A program made the position numbers and the translations under genes. Source: Cephalotus follicularis (lineage: Eukaryota; Streptophyta; Magnoliopsida; Oxalidales; Cephalotaceae). From it: DNA of 64,000 nt. The stretch lies in NCBI GenBank assembly GCA_001972305.1, contig BDDD01001783.1, positions 62,001-126,000 on the forward strand, read 5' to 3'. Below are positions 1 through 10,741 of the stretch, piece after piece. The notes beneath the pieces are model-generated. The model was not told where the DNA came from, did no database searches, and saw nothing but the letters and a program-made list of their open reading frames with translations. How positions within the stretch are numbered: position 1 is the stretch's first letter; each line of letters opens with the position of its first letter.

Positions 1-366
1 TCTTAAGATACTTGAAATCCTCTCCTGGTCAAGGTATTCTATCCTCACCAACGGTCATTTGGCAGTAGAGGGAGACACAGATGCTGATTGGGCTGGTTTT
101 CCTAATGATAGAAGGTCTACTTCAGGATATTGCATGTTTGTTGGAGGGAATCTTATTGCATGGAGAAGCAAAAAGCAAGAGGTTGTAGCCCGCTCTAGTG
201 CTGAGGCTGAACTCAAAAGCATAGCTCATGAGTATGTGAGTTATTATGGTTACAAGGACTGCTGGCAGAATAAAACTTTCCTATCCAAGGTCCCATGAAA
301 TTATTTTGTGATAGTAAGTCTGCTATTAGTATAGCTCATAATCCAGTACAGCATGACAGGACTAAA
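1..366 (+). mobile_element. Ty1/Copia relic, RNase H portion (left half)
   Basis: Translation shows the Copia RNase H signature: [18 protein letters not shown], then [17 protein letters not shown], then CDSKSAISIAHNPVQHDRTK. The reading resumes at 5878 with HVEIDRHFIKEKLEQGL, so the element was split by the insertion at 367-5877. The wording resembles the Ale/Retrofit branch of plant Copia, but I am not sure of the lineage. The rest of the element lies left of the window. It is broken, with at least two breaks visible in this short stretch. Confidence 0.9.
362..366. repeat. Target site duplication CTAAA (left copy)
   Basis: CTAAA at 362-366 is repeated at 5878-5882 and exactly brackets the TG...CA ends of the inserted Gypsy element. 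This places the insertion within the Copia RNase H region. Confidence 0.93.
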
Positions 367-904
367 TGTTACGCCCCGAACCGTGGGTTGGGCCCCACGA
401 CTCGACACGTGGCAATCCGTACAATCATTATAAATATTAACCAAAAAAAAAAATTAAAACTTAAATTAAATCATAAACATAATTCTTTATTTAATGTGTG
501 GACGAAACTAACAAAATACACTGCTATAAATCAGCAGATAATAAAAATAAATACATAATTTATTTTTCGAGAATCCAACCATAAAGCGTACTGCCGAGGA
601 GAAGGATCTTACTTCGCTCTTTATCCTTGACGCTGCTGCGATGTGCCACCATTACCTGTTCCTGTACCTGGCCCATTCAAAAGAATGGGTCAGCAACCCT
701 GGGGGTTGTGTAGGTTACCACATATACGGGCACATACCAGAGGAACAACCAATACAAAGCATAGGAGAAAATATAATGCATGCATATCATGAAAGTAGAC
801 CACAATCCATAAAATAACATCATCATCCTTTGTCCTCGGACTACTCTACTCAAGCCATACATGTCATCACAATACAGAGGAGTCTGGTCCGATCATCCTA
901 TGGT

Positions 905-1165
905 CTGGTCAATCTATAAGGCTCACCTTTAGGCTTACCCGCCCGTGGAATTCTCCTCCAGGTTCACCTGCCGAGCGGAATTCGCCCTTTGCTCACCTGC
1001 TCTGGCTGCTCACCCTTTGGATCACTAGCTCTGGCGGAACTCACCTTTAGGTTCACCATTGGCGGATTCGCCCGAGATCACCTGCCTCACGGTATTCACC
1101 CCTTGGGTTCACCTGTTCGGCGGAATTCTCCCCTGTTGGGCTCACCTGCCTGGGACCATCTATAA
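905..1165. repeat. Degenerate tandem repeat, about 35-45 bp units
   Basis: Units share the words TTCACCTGCC, CGGAATTC and CCTTTGG at irregular spacing. The same array occurs in the other LTR at about 3540-3780 with the same order of units, so it predates the insertion. Function unknown. Confidence 0.6.
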
Positions 1166-1794
1166 ATATCCTTTTTCCTTTACATCCCATTTATCCCATT
1201 CATTTCTTTTTCCTCGGACATAAAAGAGTGCATGGTGTCTTCCCATGCACTAGGCCCACGTCCAAGACGCATGCATGGCGCGTGCAAGGCCTTATCCATC
1301 TCTTAAATACTTACCCGGGGTACGGATACATACCTATTTAATTTCCTTTCTTCACCTGCCCGGGTAAGCATGCATGCATATTCAATTCCTCACTTGTGAA
1401 TGCATGCAGGTAGTAACTTCTTACCTGAGTGTATGCCAGGGTTGCATTTCATTCCTTTACGCATGCCAGGGAAGCACGTGTACTGGGTACACTGTCTCTT
1501 GCTTAGGAGACGTACAAAGAGAGTGGCGCTTCACCCCTGGCATACGACACCTAGGCATCTCTGGCTTGGTATCACTTTAGCATCCCTGGCACACTCCTTC
1601 GGCACTTCGAGCGCGTCACCAAGACTCCTCTGGCGCATCACCACGGGAGCCCTGGCACATAACCTTGGCATCTCTGGTTGGCATGCTCAACTCTTGTTAC
1701 CTTGGGCGCCATTGCAGGGAAGGGCTAGGCACTGCGGCATAGCACCACGGGCGTTCAGCAATGGTACCTCAGCTCGGCTCATCAGCACAGCACT

Positions 1795-1905
1795 ATAGCT
1801 CGGCATTCCTGGCATTCAACAATGGCACCTCGGCATGGCAGGGGAGCTCTGGCATGGCTGCTCGGGCAAGACGGTGGAGCTCGGCATGGCAGGGGAGCTC
1901 AGCCC
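1795..1905. repeat. G+C-rich short repeat GGCATGGCAGGGGAGCTC
   Basis: GGCATGGCAGGGGAGCTC occurs at about 1832 and 1883, separated by a related CTGGCATGGCTGCTCGGG word. The matching zone in the second LTR (about 4465-4565) has an extra unit, so unit number changed after the two LTRs diverged. Confidence 0.6.
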
Positions 1906-3373
1906 CGCACCTCGGGCGCACCTCTGGTATGCTGCCCAGCACTTGCCACCCCCGACACCATTGCAGGGAGGAGTAGGCACCTCGGGTACACGGCTCCCGG
2001 GCGTTGTCATCCCTGCACTTGACTGCATGCCATGCACGGGCATGACAGTGGAGCTCGGGCCTGTCACCTCAGGCGTTGGGGAGGAGCTCGGCACTTCACC
2101 TCCGGCGCACTGTCCTGGCTTATACTTGATTTCCCGGCAGCCCAGGCACTAGCAGAGAAGCTCGGCGCAGGCCTGGCATGGACGCGAAGGCATTATCCAG
2201 CATGCTTGAGGACATGCATAGAGTACACTGGCAAAGGGGAACTGCTCGGCGCTTGCCGGCGAGGAGCTCGGGCCATGCTTGGACGCATGGCTAGAGAAGC
2301 TCAACCCCATAACGCACCCCTGCATATGGTGTTACTGTGCAACATGCACTATTTGTGCGTTCGGGGATGCAAGGCCAGGGACGAACACATGTCTTGGCGT
2401 GTAGGCTTGCATAATACTTTACATCGGGGTCACGTGCACTGCTTGGGTTGGCGCAATGGTAAGGCCTGGGGACAGTATAGCGCATACTACTCTTTTTTGC
2501 ACTAATAGCATACTAATAGCAGTATAAAATCAACCACAACAACAAACAAACAAGAAGCAATAAAATTCACACAGCAGACATACAAGCATATACATACAAA
2601 CATGTTGGTAGGCACTCGGAGATGGAGCAACCTACCTGGGGTAAAGGTTGAAAACATAGATCTCTTCCCTTCTCTTAATTTCTGGATTTCCTCCGAAGCT
2701 GGGCCTGCTACCTTTACTTTGCCAATTCCTTCCTCCTTGCACAAAGCCTTGCTCCCATGGAATGGTATTTATACCATCGGAGTGCACGGGACAACGGGGC
2801 TCCATGGACAGCACCCACTTTGTCTCCTTCTTCCCACTCTCTCATTCTCCCGAATTCTCTGGAACAAAATGTGCAAGATAATGTCCAAAAGTGTGTCCCA
2901 TGGCTGCCAGTAGCCTTTTATATATACGTGAAGAAGTGTCTAGAACTTCCTAGACAATTTTCAGCAATTGCAGGCCATGCAAAGGCTTGGGCCAGCCTCT
3001 CCCCGTGGGCCCAAATTATACTTTCCATAATAAGGCCCAAAAAGCCAATTACTACATTAAATCTAGCCCAAGGAGAAAAACATATTCTCTTTAGCCCAAG
3101 TCCACAAATTATGTTCCATTAAGGCCCAAATAAATACATCATAAAATTCGGGCCCAGCCCAAACGGTGGAAAAAATCATTACAAAGCTCAATAATAATAT
3201 TTAATAATATTTAGGGCTCTTACATCCCCCCTCCTTAGAGAAATCTCGTCCCGAGATTTCCTAGGATGAAAATAAATGGGGGTATTTAGCCTGCATATCA
3301 TCTTCGTTTTCCTAGGTAGCGTCTTGCACTCCGTGGTATTGCCATAATACCTTCACTAACGGAATGGTTACCA

Positions 3374-5877
3374 ATACAAAGCAGATGATAAAATATAATG
3401 CATGCATATCATGAAAGTAGACCACAGTCCATAAAATAACATCATCATCCTTTGTCCTCGGACTACTCTACTCAAGCCATACATGTCATCACAATACAGA
3501 GGAGTCTGGTCCGATCATCCTATGGTCTGGTCAATATATAAGGTTCACCTTTAGGCTCACCATCCCGCAGAAATCTCCTCCAGGTTCACCTGCCGAGCAG
3601 AATTCGGCCTTTGGTCACCTGCTCTGGCGGTTCACCCTTTGGATCACCAGCTCTGGCGGAATACACCTTTAGGTTGACCATTTGCGGATTCGCCCGAGAT
3701 CATCTGCCTCGTGGTATTCACCCATTGGGTTCACTAGCTCAGCGGAATTCTCCCCTGTTGGGCTCACCTGCCTGGGACCATCTATAAATATCCTTTTTCC
3801 TTTACATCCTATTTATCCCATTCATTTATTTTTCCTTAACATATCTCGGACATAAAAGAGTGCATGGTGCCTTCCCATGCACTAAGCCCACGTCCAAGAC
3901 GCATGCATGGCGCATGCAATGCCCTATCCATCTCTTAAATACTTACCCGGGGTACGCATACATACCTATTTAATTTCCTTTCTTCACCTGCCCGGGTAAG
4001 CATGCATGCATATTCAATTCCTCACTTGTGAATGCATGTAGGTAGTAACTTGTTACCTGAGTGTATGCTAGGGTTGCATTTCATTCCTTTACGTATGCCA
4101 GGGAAGCACGTATACTGGGTACACTGTCTCTTGCTCAGGAGACGTACACAGAGAGTGGCGCTTCACCCCTAGCATATGGCACCTAGGCATCTCTGGCTTG
4201 GCATCACTTCAGCATCCCTGGCATACTCCTTCGGCACTTCGAGCACGTCACCAAGACTCCTCTGGCACATCACCACGGCAGCCCTGGCACATAACCTTGG
4301 CATCTCTGGTTGGCATGCTCAACTCTTGTTACCTTGGGCGCCATTGCAGGGAAGGGCTAGGCACTGCGGCATAGCACCACGGGCATTCAGCAATGGTACC
4401 TCAGCTCGGCTCATCAGCACAGCACTATAGCTCGGCATCCCTGGCATTCAACAATGGCACCTCGGCATGGCAGGGGAGCTCTGGCATGGCTGCTTGGGCA
4501 AGATGGTGGAGCTCTGGCATGGCTGCTTGGGCAAGATGGTGGAGCTCGGCATGGCAGGGGAGCTCAGTGCCGTACCTCGGGCGCACCTCTGGTATGCTGC
4601 CCAACACTTGCCACCCCCGACACATTGCAGGGAGGAGTAGGCACCTCGGGTACACGGCTCTCGGGCGTTGTCATCCCTGCACTTGACTGCATGCCATGCC
4701 CGGGCATGACAATGGAGCTCGGGCCTGTCACCTCAGGCGTTGGGGAGGAGCTCGGCACTTCATCTCCGGTGCATTGTCCTGGCTTATACTTGATTTCCCG
4801 GCAGCCCAGGCACTAGCAGAGAAGCTCGGCGCAGGCTTGGCGTGGACGCACATGCATTATCCAGCATGCTTGAGGACATGCATAGAGTACACCAGCAAAG
4901 GGGAACTGCTCGGCGCTTGCCGGCGAGGAGCTCGGGCCATGCTTGGGCGCATGGCTAGAGAAGCTCAACCCCATAACGCACCTCTGCATATGGTGTTACT
5001 GTGCAACTTGCATTGTTTGTGCGTTCGGGGATGCAAGGCCAGGGACGAACACATGTCTTGGCGTGTAGGCTTGCATAATACTTTACATTGGGGTCACGTG
5101 CACTGCTCGGGTTGGCGCAATGGTAAGGCCTGGGGACAGTATAGCGCATACTACTCTTTGTTGCACTAATAGCAGTTTAAAATCAACCACACAACAAACA
5201 AACAACAAGCAATAAAATTCACACAGCAGACATACAAGCATATACACACAAACATGCTGGTAGGCACTCAGACATGGAGCAACCTACCTGGGGTAAAGAT
5301 TTAAAACGAAGATCTCTTCCTTTCTCTTAATTTCTGGATTTCCTCCGAAGCTGGGCCTGCTACCGTTACTTTGCTAATTCCTTCCTCCTTGCACAAAGCC
5401 TTGCTCCCAGGGAATGGTATTTATACCATCGGAGTGCAGGGGACAAGGGGGTTCCATGAACAGCACCCACTTTGTCTCCTTCTTCCCACACTCTCATTCT
5501 CCCGAATTATCTGGAACAAAATGTGCAAGATAATGTCCAAAAGTGTGTCCCATGGCTGTCAGCAGCATTTTACATATACGTGAAGAAGTGTCTAGAACTT
5601 CCTAGACAATTTTCAGCAATTGCAGGCCATGCAAAGGCTTGGGCCAGCCTCTTCCCTTGGGCCCAAATTACACTTTCCATAATAAGGCCCCAAAAGCCAA
5701 TTATTACATTAAATCCAGCTCAAGGAGAAAAAAAATATTCTCTTTAGCCCAAGTTCACAAATTTTGTTCCATTAAGGCCCAAATAAATACATCATAAAAT
5801 TCAGGCCCAGCCCAAACGGTGGGAAAAATCATTACAAAGCCCAATAATAATATTTAATAATATTTAGGGCTCTTACA
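3374..5877 (-). repeat. Second LTR of the 367-5877 element (5' LTR in minus sense)
   Basis: It aligns almost continuously with about 750-3227 of the other LTR and ends at the same GGGCTCTTACA, directly followed by the CTAAA duplication. The left limit is approximate. Confidence 0.85.
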
Positions 5878-6260
5878 CTAAACATGTGGAGATAGATCGT
5901 CACTTCATTAAGGAGAAGCTAGAACAAGGCCTTATCACCATGTTTTTTGTTTCCTCTGAAACTCAATTGGCAGATGTCTTCACAAAGAGTCTAGGAGGAA
6001 AGTTTTTTTGTCTTATCGTAAGCAAGTTGGGCATGGTAAATATCCATGCACCAACTTGAGGAGGAGTGTTGTGATTCCTACATTCATGGGCTATATTTGT
6101 GAGATAAATATTTTCTGTATTTATTTTTTCCTTTCTTGGACATCTGGATATGTCTAAGTTCAATGTATCTTGTCCCATTATGAGTATAAATAAAATGGCC
6201 TTGGGTCACAACTGACACAAACCTTATTTCTCAAACTATTCTATCTCTCAAATTCTACTT
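5878..6260 (+). mobile_element. Ty1/Copia relic, RNase H end, polypurine tract and 3' LTR (right half)
   Basis: It continues the element at 1-366. HVEIDRHFIKEKL is followed by the usual QLADVFTKSL motif, then the plant Copia ending KLGMVNIHAPT. A polypurine tract (TTGAGGAGGAG, about 6056-6066) is followed by an LTR starting TGTTGTGATT at 6067. The LTR end is not sharp; I place it near 6260, giving a short LTR of about 200 bp. Broken. Confidence 0.85.
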
Positions 6261-6454
6261 CTGATAATATAAATATTATATTATGTGTAGTGGAGGTATT
6301 ATATGAAAAATGTAAGAGTATTGAAAAAAAGAAGAAGCAAAAACACGTATTAAAAGCTCAAGAAGCTTAAAAATAGAGTTTCTAGCTTTTGTGATTTTGA
6401 ATTTTAGCTTTTGGTCTAAAGTTTGGGCTAAAAGCAGTACCAATCACCGCCACA

Positions 6455-6481
6455 CCCACACCCCCCACCCCCCGCACACCC
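6455..6481 (-). promoter_or_regulatory. C-rich tract, possible G-quadruplex on the minus strand
   Basis: The plus strand has four C runs (CCC, CCCCCC, CCCCCC, CCC) separated by loops of 3, 1 and 5 bases. This fits the G3+N1-7 quadruplex pattern on the minus strand and an i-motif pattern on the plus strand. It lies about 560 bp before the CFAP20 start codon. A regulatory role is inference only. Confidence 0.4.
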
Positions 6482-6853
6482 GGCATTGGTGATTTGTTAT
6501 CTACTGATTGTGTAGGAATGTCTTTTGAGAGGCCCTAATCTTTGCCTAGTCTTGTATCCTGTTAGATTAAAAAAAAAAACAATGGGTTATGTTATATTTC
6601 AATAACCAAAAGAGGTTGATCTTCTAGCGAGTTGGCTAGTGTGGTTTCTCGATTGTTGGGCTTGTATACTATAGTGCAGCCGTGCAGGTGTGTGACCCAT
6701 GTAAGCGGGCTGCCTACAAAATCAATAAGTGTAGCCAAAAGCTGATTAATTTGGATATCCCTATGAGCAAAAGGGAATAGAAGCCTTGCTCATAAAATTA
6801 AAGAAGCTCTTTTTGGCAAAGCTTTTCTGGGAGAATAAAACAATATTTAATAA

Positions 6854-6856
<3 letters not shown>

Positions 6857-6884
<28 letters not shown>
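6857..6884. repeat. (CA)n microsatellite
   Basis: About 14 CA units in an otherwise AT-rich setting, about 160 bp upstream of the CFAP20 start codon. Confidence 0.95.
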
Positions 6885-7042
6885 TAACTAGCATACTCGC
6901 GTTTTAATTTGTTAATTCCATTCAATGTGATATATCAGCAGGGAAATTTTTTTTTATTCATTATATCAAATCTTTATCCCTTAACAAAGCCCCTTTTGCT
7001 ATTTTTCAAGGGCTTTAGTTGGAGTACAGTATCATTTCAAAG

Positions 7043-8923
7043 ATGTTTAGTAACACTTTTCAGTCTGGATTCCTCTCCATCTTATACAGTCTTGGGTATG
7101 TTGGTTTTGCTTAGTTGTTTTATTGTGAATTTATACACAAATTATAATGTTTGATGATCTTATAAAGCTTTTTATTTAATCATTTTTTTAGGAGCAAACC
7201 ATTGCAAATATGGGATAAAGAAGGTTAGTATCTATTATTCTTCACTGGTGATTATATGTCCCTTTAGGTTTTGAAATTTTGATAGCTAACAACTTTTTAT
7301 GATATGAAGGAACCTACTACTAACTAGTGATAAATACCTTGATACCTAAATAATCATTTACCATGTGATAGCTAACATTTAGTGTAGCCTAACTAATGTG
7401 ATAAGTGTTAATTTCGTGTGTGTTTTTGCAGTTACAAATGGCCATATAAAGCGACCACATGATGATGATATACAATCTAATGTACTTGAAATTGTGGGAT
7501 CAGATATCCAGTCCACTTACATCACTTGCCCGGTGGATCCGGCTGCAACCCTTGGTATAAAACTTCCGTTTCTGGTAATCATTGTGAAGAACATGAAGAA
7601 ATATTTCGCATTTGAGATTCAGATTCTGGATGATAAGAATGTCCGACGACGCTTTCGAGCTTCTAATTTTCAAGTGTGTAAGTCTGTCCATGTTTTTGTG
7701 AGTTTGGTTGTTGGTGAATGACTGCTTTTATCAGCTAACTATTAAACAAAACGATGTTATGAGATTAATTATCTATGTACTGAAGGCAAATAATGTGATT
7801 CTTTTTTGCTTATCAAGTCAACTGGAAAGCTGTCAGAGCAGTTATTTTGTCATCATTTAGTTATAAATCTGGCAATAAAGTGAGTAATTGATTTTCAGAA
7901 GATGAAAATATGACAGAAGACAGAAAGAAGTATATGTGCCTAAGCATATTCTACTCATTGATTTAACTGCTGTGCCAAGATCTAATATGGCAATGGAATG
8001 GCCCCTTTGGGGCATCCAATAAAAATGGAACAATACTGTGATGGAAAAAAGAATGACTTGCAAGAGTATTCGAGGTTTTGATATTCCTTTAATATTTGCT
8101 TTTTGCTATTTGCTGTCCCCTCCCCCCCTTCCCCCTTATGGTTGAGTCAATGTTGTCTTATAGATTTGGCATTTGCTTTTTGGATTTGCTAGAATTGCTT
8201 CACAACAGTTAGTATAGGATGGCACCTCAATGTATCTAGTTTATGGAGCTTACTCTTCGGGGGACTTCCATATTGTGCATTTCATGGAGAGCTGTTATAT
8301 ATTGTTTGCTTTTTCTCCAGATAGCAAAATATCAAACCTTTGGATGCTGTTGCTTCTGTATTCTCTTGCTGCTGCTATTCTTTTGCTTTAGGATTGGGCA
8401 GGATGTGAGTCAGTCTCGAGATATATTTATCCATGCAAAATGCTATTTTAGAACTATAATTGTTGTGAAGGATACTGATCAGTGCAATTAGAGATGTGAA
8501 GCTGTAAAGCTTTAGAGATTAATGTTCTTGAAGCTATAATCGGTGTTGTGAGTGATTTTTTTGCCGTTAAATTCGCAGGCTGTCACTCGAGTGAAACCAT
8601 ATATATGCACTATGCCACTTAAGATGGATGAGGGCTGGAATCAAATTCAGTTGAATATGTCCGATTTTACCAGGAGGGCATATGGTACTAACTATGTTGA
8701 GACTTTGAGAGTTCAGGTTCATGCAAATTGCCGACTGAGGAGGATATATTTTTCTGACCGCCTATACTCAGAAGAGGAACTCCCTCCTGAATTCAAATTG
8801 TACCTTCCAATGCAGGTATGCATGAGATTGTTATGTCCTTGCCTGTTACAAGATTTAGGCCTCTAATATGGAGCTTCTTGTTGTCGCTAATTCTCTTTTA
8901 AAGTTTGATTGCAGAAAGCTTGA
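7043..8923 (+). CDS. CFAP20: CFAP20 / BUG22-family protein, five exons, 190 aa
   Basis: Exons are 7043-7095, 7192-7223, 7432-7673, 8579-8815 and 8915-8923, 573 nt in all. All four introns are GT...AG with pyrimidine-rich acceptors (TTTTTTTAG, TTTTTGCAG, TTCGCAG, TTGCAG). The protein starts [20 protein letters not shown] and contains [75 protein letters not shown] and [18 protein letters not shown], ending LYLPMQKA. These are near-identical to the CFAP20 family (human protein 193 aa), a very conserved eukaryotic protein of cilia, basal bodies and, in other lineages, the nucleus. The ATG is chosen because [15 protein letters not shown] is the family N-terminus. The length is full and no damage is seen. 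In a plant without motile cilia its role is presumably non-ciliary, which is inference. It stands alone between two blocks of retroelements. Confidence 0.95.
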
Positions 8924-10314
8924 TAAGGTTGATGAGAAGGTGACTTCAAGATATCTACTTCTGAACTGATTTTGATATTCTAAATGTTTTATTGCATTCT
9001 CTCTCTCAGTCCACAAATTTCACATTAATATATACGTGGGCTGGTGATATAAAAACATATTGATCAAAATCCAAGGACTTATAGGACTTATTGGTACTTT
9101 GGTATTTTTGATGTTTAAGCATTGTTCTGTTGACTTGGAGTTAAGCATAGCTATGTTCTAGTGGGCTTTATTGCAAATATTTTATTCTGTAGACTTGTTA
9201 TTTACATAAAACACTAGAAATATCATAGTGTTCTCATTTTTCTTTTTGTATACACGAGGCTAGTTTTGTATATATGGTGGAATCAAAGGATTTGATTTTC
9301 TTGTCAAACAATCATTCGAACTTCTAGAAATTTGTTTCAATCCTTAAATTGATCTTCATAATTCACATATCTTACGCCCGTTGCCTTTTGATGTGACATA
9401 CCTTAAGCTTGTTTTCTTTTGATGTGAAATTTTTGAGTTGACACATGTAAACGCCTTCATGAATCTTATCATTAAATTAACCGGGAATTGGGCAGATTGA
9501 GTAATAATCTTTAAACTATTTTTGAATTAGAAAATGTTTGATTTGTTAGAAACCAAAAACATGAAAGCTGCAGAAGACTTCTTAAAGATTGCATAATATT
9601 AAAAATCATAATTTTTCGTTGAGAAACAAATTCTCAAATTTTTTTCAAAGTTACTGCTTTGAAAATCATTATATATATATAATGATGAGAGTTAATTGTG
9701 TGGTAGAAATTAAAGATGATTTTTATTTATAACAATAGCATGTTGCGGATAAATTGACAAATATGAATCATTTGTTTTAAAAGTTTGGGTCCTTTATCTC
9801 GGATTAGTTCTCAACAACATGTAACTTAAAATTTGAGCACGTCATCTGATTTTCTTTCGTTAAAAAAACTTATAAAATATTCTCGAAATTTAAAATTTAT
9901 TATATTTTTATCAATCAACACTTAAAATGTATTTCGTTAGTAAACTTTATAAAAAAAATGCATAATTTAAAAAGGATCACGTTAAATTTATTAATTTTTG
10001 TGAAACAATTCTTTAAACAATTTTCATTATCAAACATCTAATAACTTATAATAAAATTAAAATTACATTAAAATAGATTTAAAACAATTCATGTCAACTA
10101 AATTATATATATAGGGAATAATGGATGTTGTGCAACATATAATGCATGATCTCGAAATTTTCTGGTTGTATACTACGATAATTCATCATGACAAAATACT
10201 TTACCAAACCAACTAGAGCATCGTTGTTACATATCTAAATTATTTAAATAATAATTTATGATAAATTATGTGTGTGTCAAAATATAATTAAGTTTAAAAT
10301 AGATTTTAAAATTA
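8924..10314. other. 3' flank of CFAP20, AT-rich, no gene seen
   Basis: The first few hundred bases should contain the 3' UTR of the host gene. From about 9480 on the DNA is strongly AT-rich, with runs such as ATATATATAT, and has no open frames or recognisable repeat ends. I see no RNA gene or coding homology here. Confidence 0.6.
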
Positions 10315-10741
10315 AAATGCGGAAAGGTAGAGCGATTAGATAATGTAGATCTTTGCGCTTGGGGCAATGACGCAGCTAATGAGGTTCTAACCGAGGCGCG
10401 TCTATTGCTGGTTGAAAACTATTTCCAAACCCCCTATTCGGCCTAAGCTTGTCTTAGGCTGTTGAGAATTTCTGGAAGGGCTCCCTTCGGAGTAAAGTCC
10501 TAAAAAAAATTAAAAAAAAATTAGATCATGTGGTAATTTTTTAATAATGAAAAAGAAAAAAAAAGACAAGAAGTGTTGGATGGCGAAAGAGTAGAGATTT
10601 AGGAGGATTGGACATTTTAAATGTGGAAAGGTAGAGCAATTAGATGATGTAGTAATTTTCTAATAATGAAAAAAGAAAAAAAAAGACAAGAAGTGTTGGA
10701 CAGAAAAAGAGTAGAGATTTAGAAGGATTGGACAACTTTTA
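10315..10741. repeat. Two-unit tandem repeat of about 119 bp, first unit split by the U4 retrocopy
   Basis: Unit 1 is 10315-10348 plus 10534-10618; unit 2 is about 10619-10738. Both read GGAAAGGTAGAGC, ATTAGAT, TAATTTT, TAATAATGAAAAA, GACAAGAAGTGTTGGA, AGAGTAGAGATTTAG and GGATTGGACA in the same order, with only scattered differences. Unit 2 keeps the uninterrupted sequence at the point where the U4 copy sits in unit 1. Confidence 0.85.
10349..10520 (+). pseudogene. U4 spliceosomal snRNA retrocopy, full length, with A-rich tail
   Basis: The body (10349-10500) begins ATCTTTGCGCTTGGGGCAAT, as plant U4 does. It has the 5' stem-loop with the k-turn words AATGAGG and CCGAGGCG (the 15.5K protein site), the central GAAAACTATTTCC region, the Sm-site word AATTTCTGG (10467-10475) and a 3' terminal hairpin CTCC-CTTC-GGAG (10481-10492). 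It is followed by an A-rich tail (10501-10520). A duplication flanks it: ATTAGATAATGTAG (10335-10348) and ATTAGATCATGTGG (10520-10533), 12 of 14 matching. No upstream sequence element or TATA box typical of plant snRNA genes precedes it. The A tail and duplication indicate LINE-type retroposition of a U4 transcript, so it is probably not expressed from its own promoter. Confidence 0.88.

Larger units (their letters stand above)
367..3227 (-). repeat. LTR of the 367-5877 element (3' LTR in minus sense)
   Basis: It has TG...CA ends and is about 2861 bp long. A TATA-like TATATATAAAAGG lies on the minus strand near 2914-2926. A pair of adjacent hairpins lies at 668-708. The middle (about 1500-2500) is G+C-rich and has few stops, which produces spurious long ORFs in several frames. 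Two microrepeat zones are listed separately. Confidence 0.85.
367..5877 (-). mobile_element. Ty3/Gypsy element with very long LTRs, most of the internal region absent
   Basis: It runs from TGTTACGCCCC at 367 to GGGCTCTTACA at 5877 and is flanked by CTAAA duplications. On the minus strand the parts are a 5' LTR (about 5877-3374), a short internal remnant (about 3373-3228) and a 3' LTR (3227-367, about 2.86 kb). The remnant beside 3227 is the antisense of a plant Gypsy polypurine tract and carries the motif GGGACGAGATTTC, typical of the 3' end of Tekay-type chromoviruses. No gag or pol is left. The two LTRs differ by about 5% by eye over a sampled stretch, suggesting an insertion a few million years old. 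The element is incomplete and could not have moved by itself in this form. Confidence 0.88.
6263..7042. other. Upstream region of the CFAP20 homologue
   Basis: About 780 bp separate the Copia 3' LTR from the first codon of the host gene. The stretch is AT-rich with no open frame of note. It contains a C-rich tract (6455-6481), a (CA)n microsatellite (6857-6884) and the AT-rich words AATATTTAATAAATATA just before it. Any promoter and 5' UTR should lie here. I cannot fix a TATA box or decide whether a 5' UTR intron exists. Confidence 0.55.

Noticed and set aside
2032-2505. 157-codon ORF in a long LTR, with a 157-codon counterpart at 4696-5169
   Set aside because: Both copies are the same G+C-rich LTR segment, antisense to the element, and differ at about eleven residues in the pattern expected of neutral drift. 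No domain is recognisable and other frames are also open, so I treat it as chance.
6610-6760. Possible SINE or tRNA-like head (GAGTTGGCTAGTGTGG resembling a pol III A box)
   Set aside because: No convincing B box (GGTTCGANNC) at the right distance and no tail or duplication found.
8243-8491. 82-codon ORF inside CFAP20 intron 3
   Set aside because: Lies wholly within an intron with canonical borders; hydrophobic text with a poly-leucine run from T-rich DNA; no homology recognised.
10349-10500. Functional U4 snRNA gene
   Set aside because: No plant snRNA upstream sequence element or TATA box is visible just upstream, and the A-rich tail with flanking duplication indicates a retrocopy.
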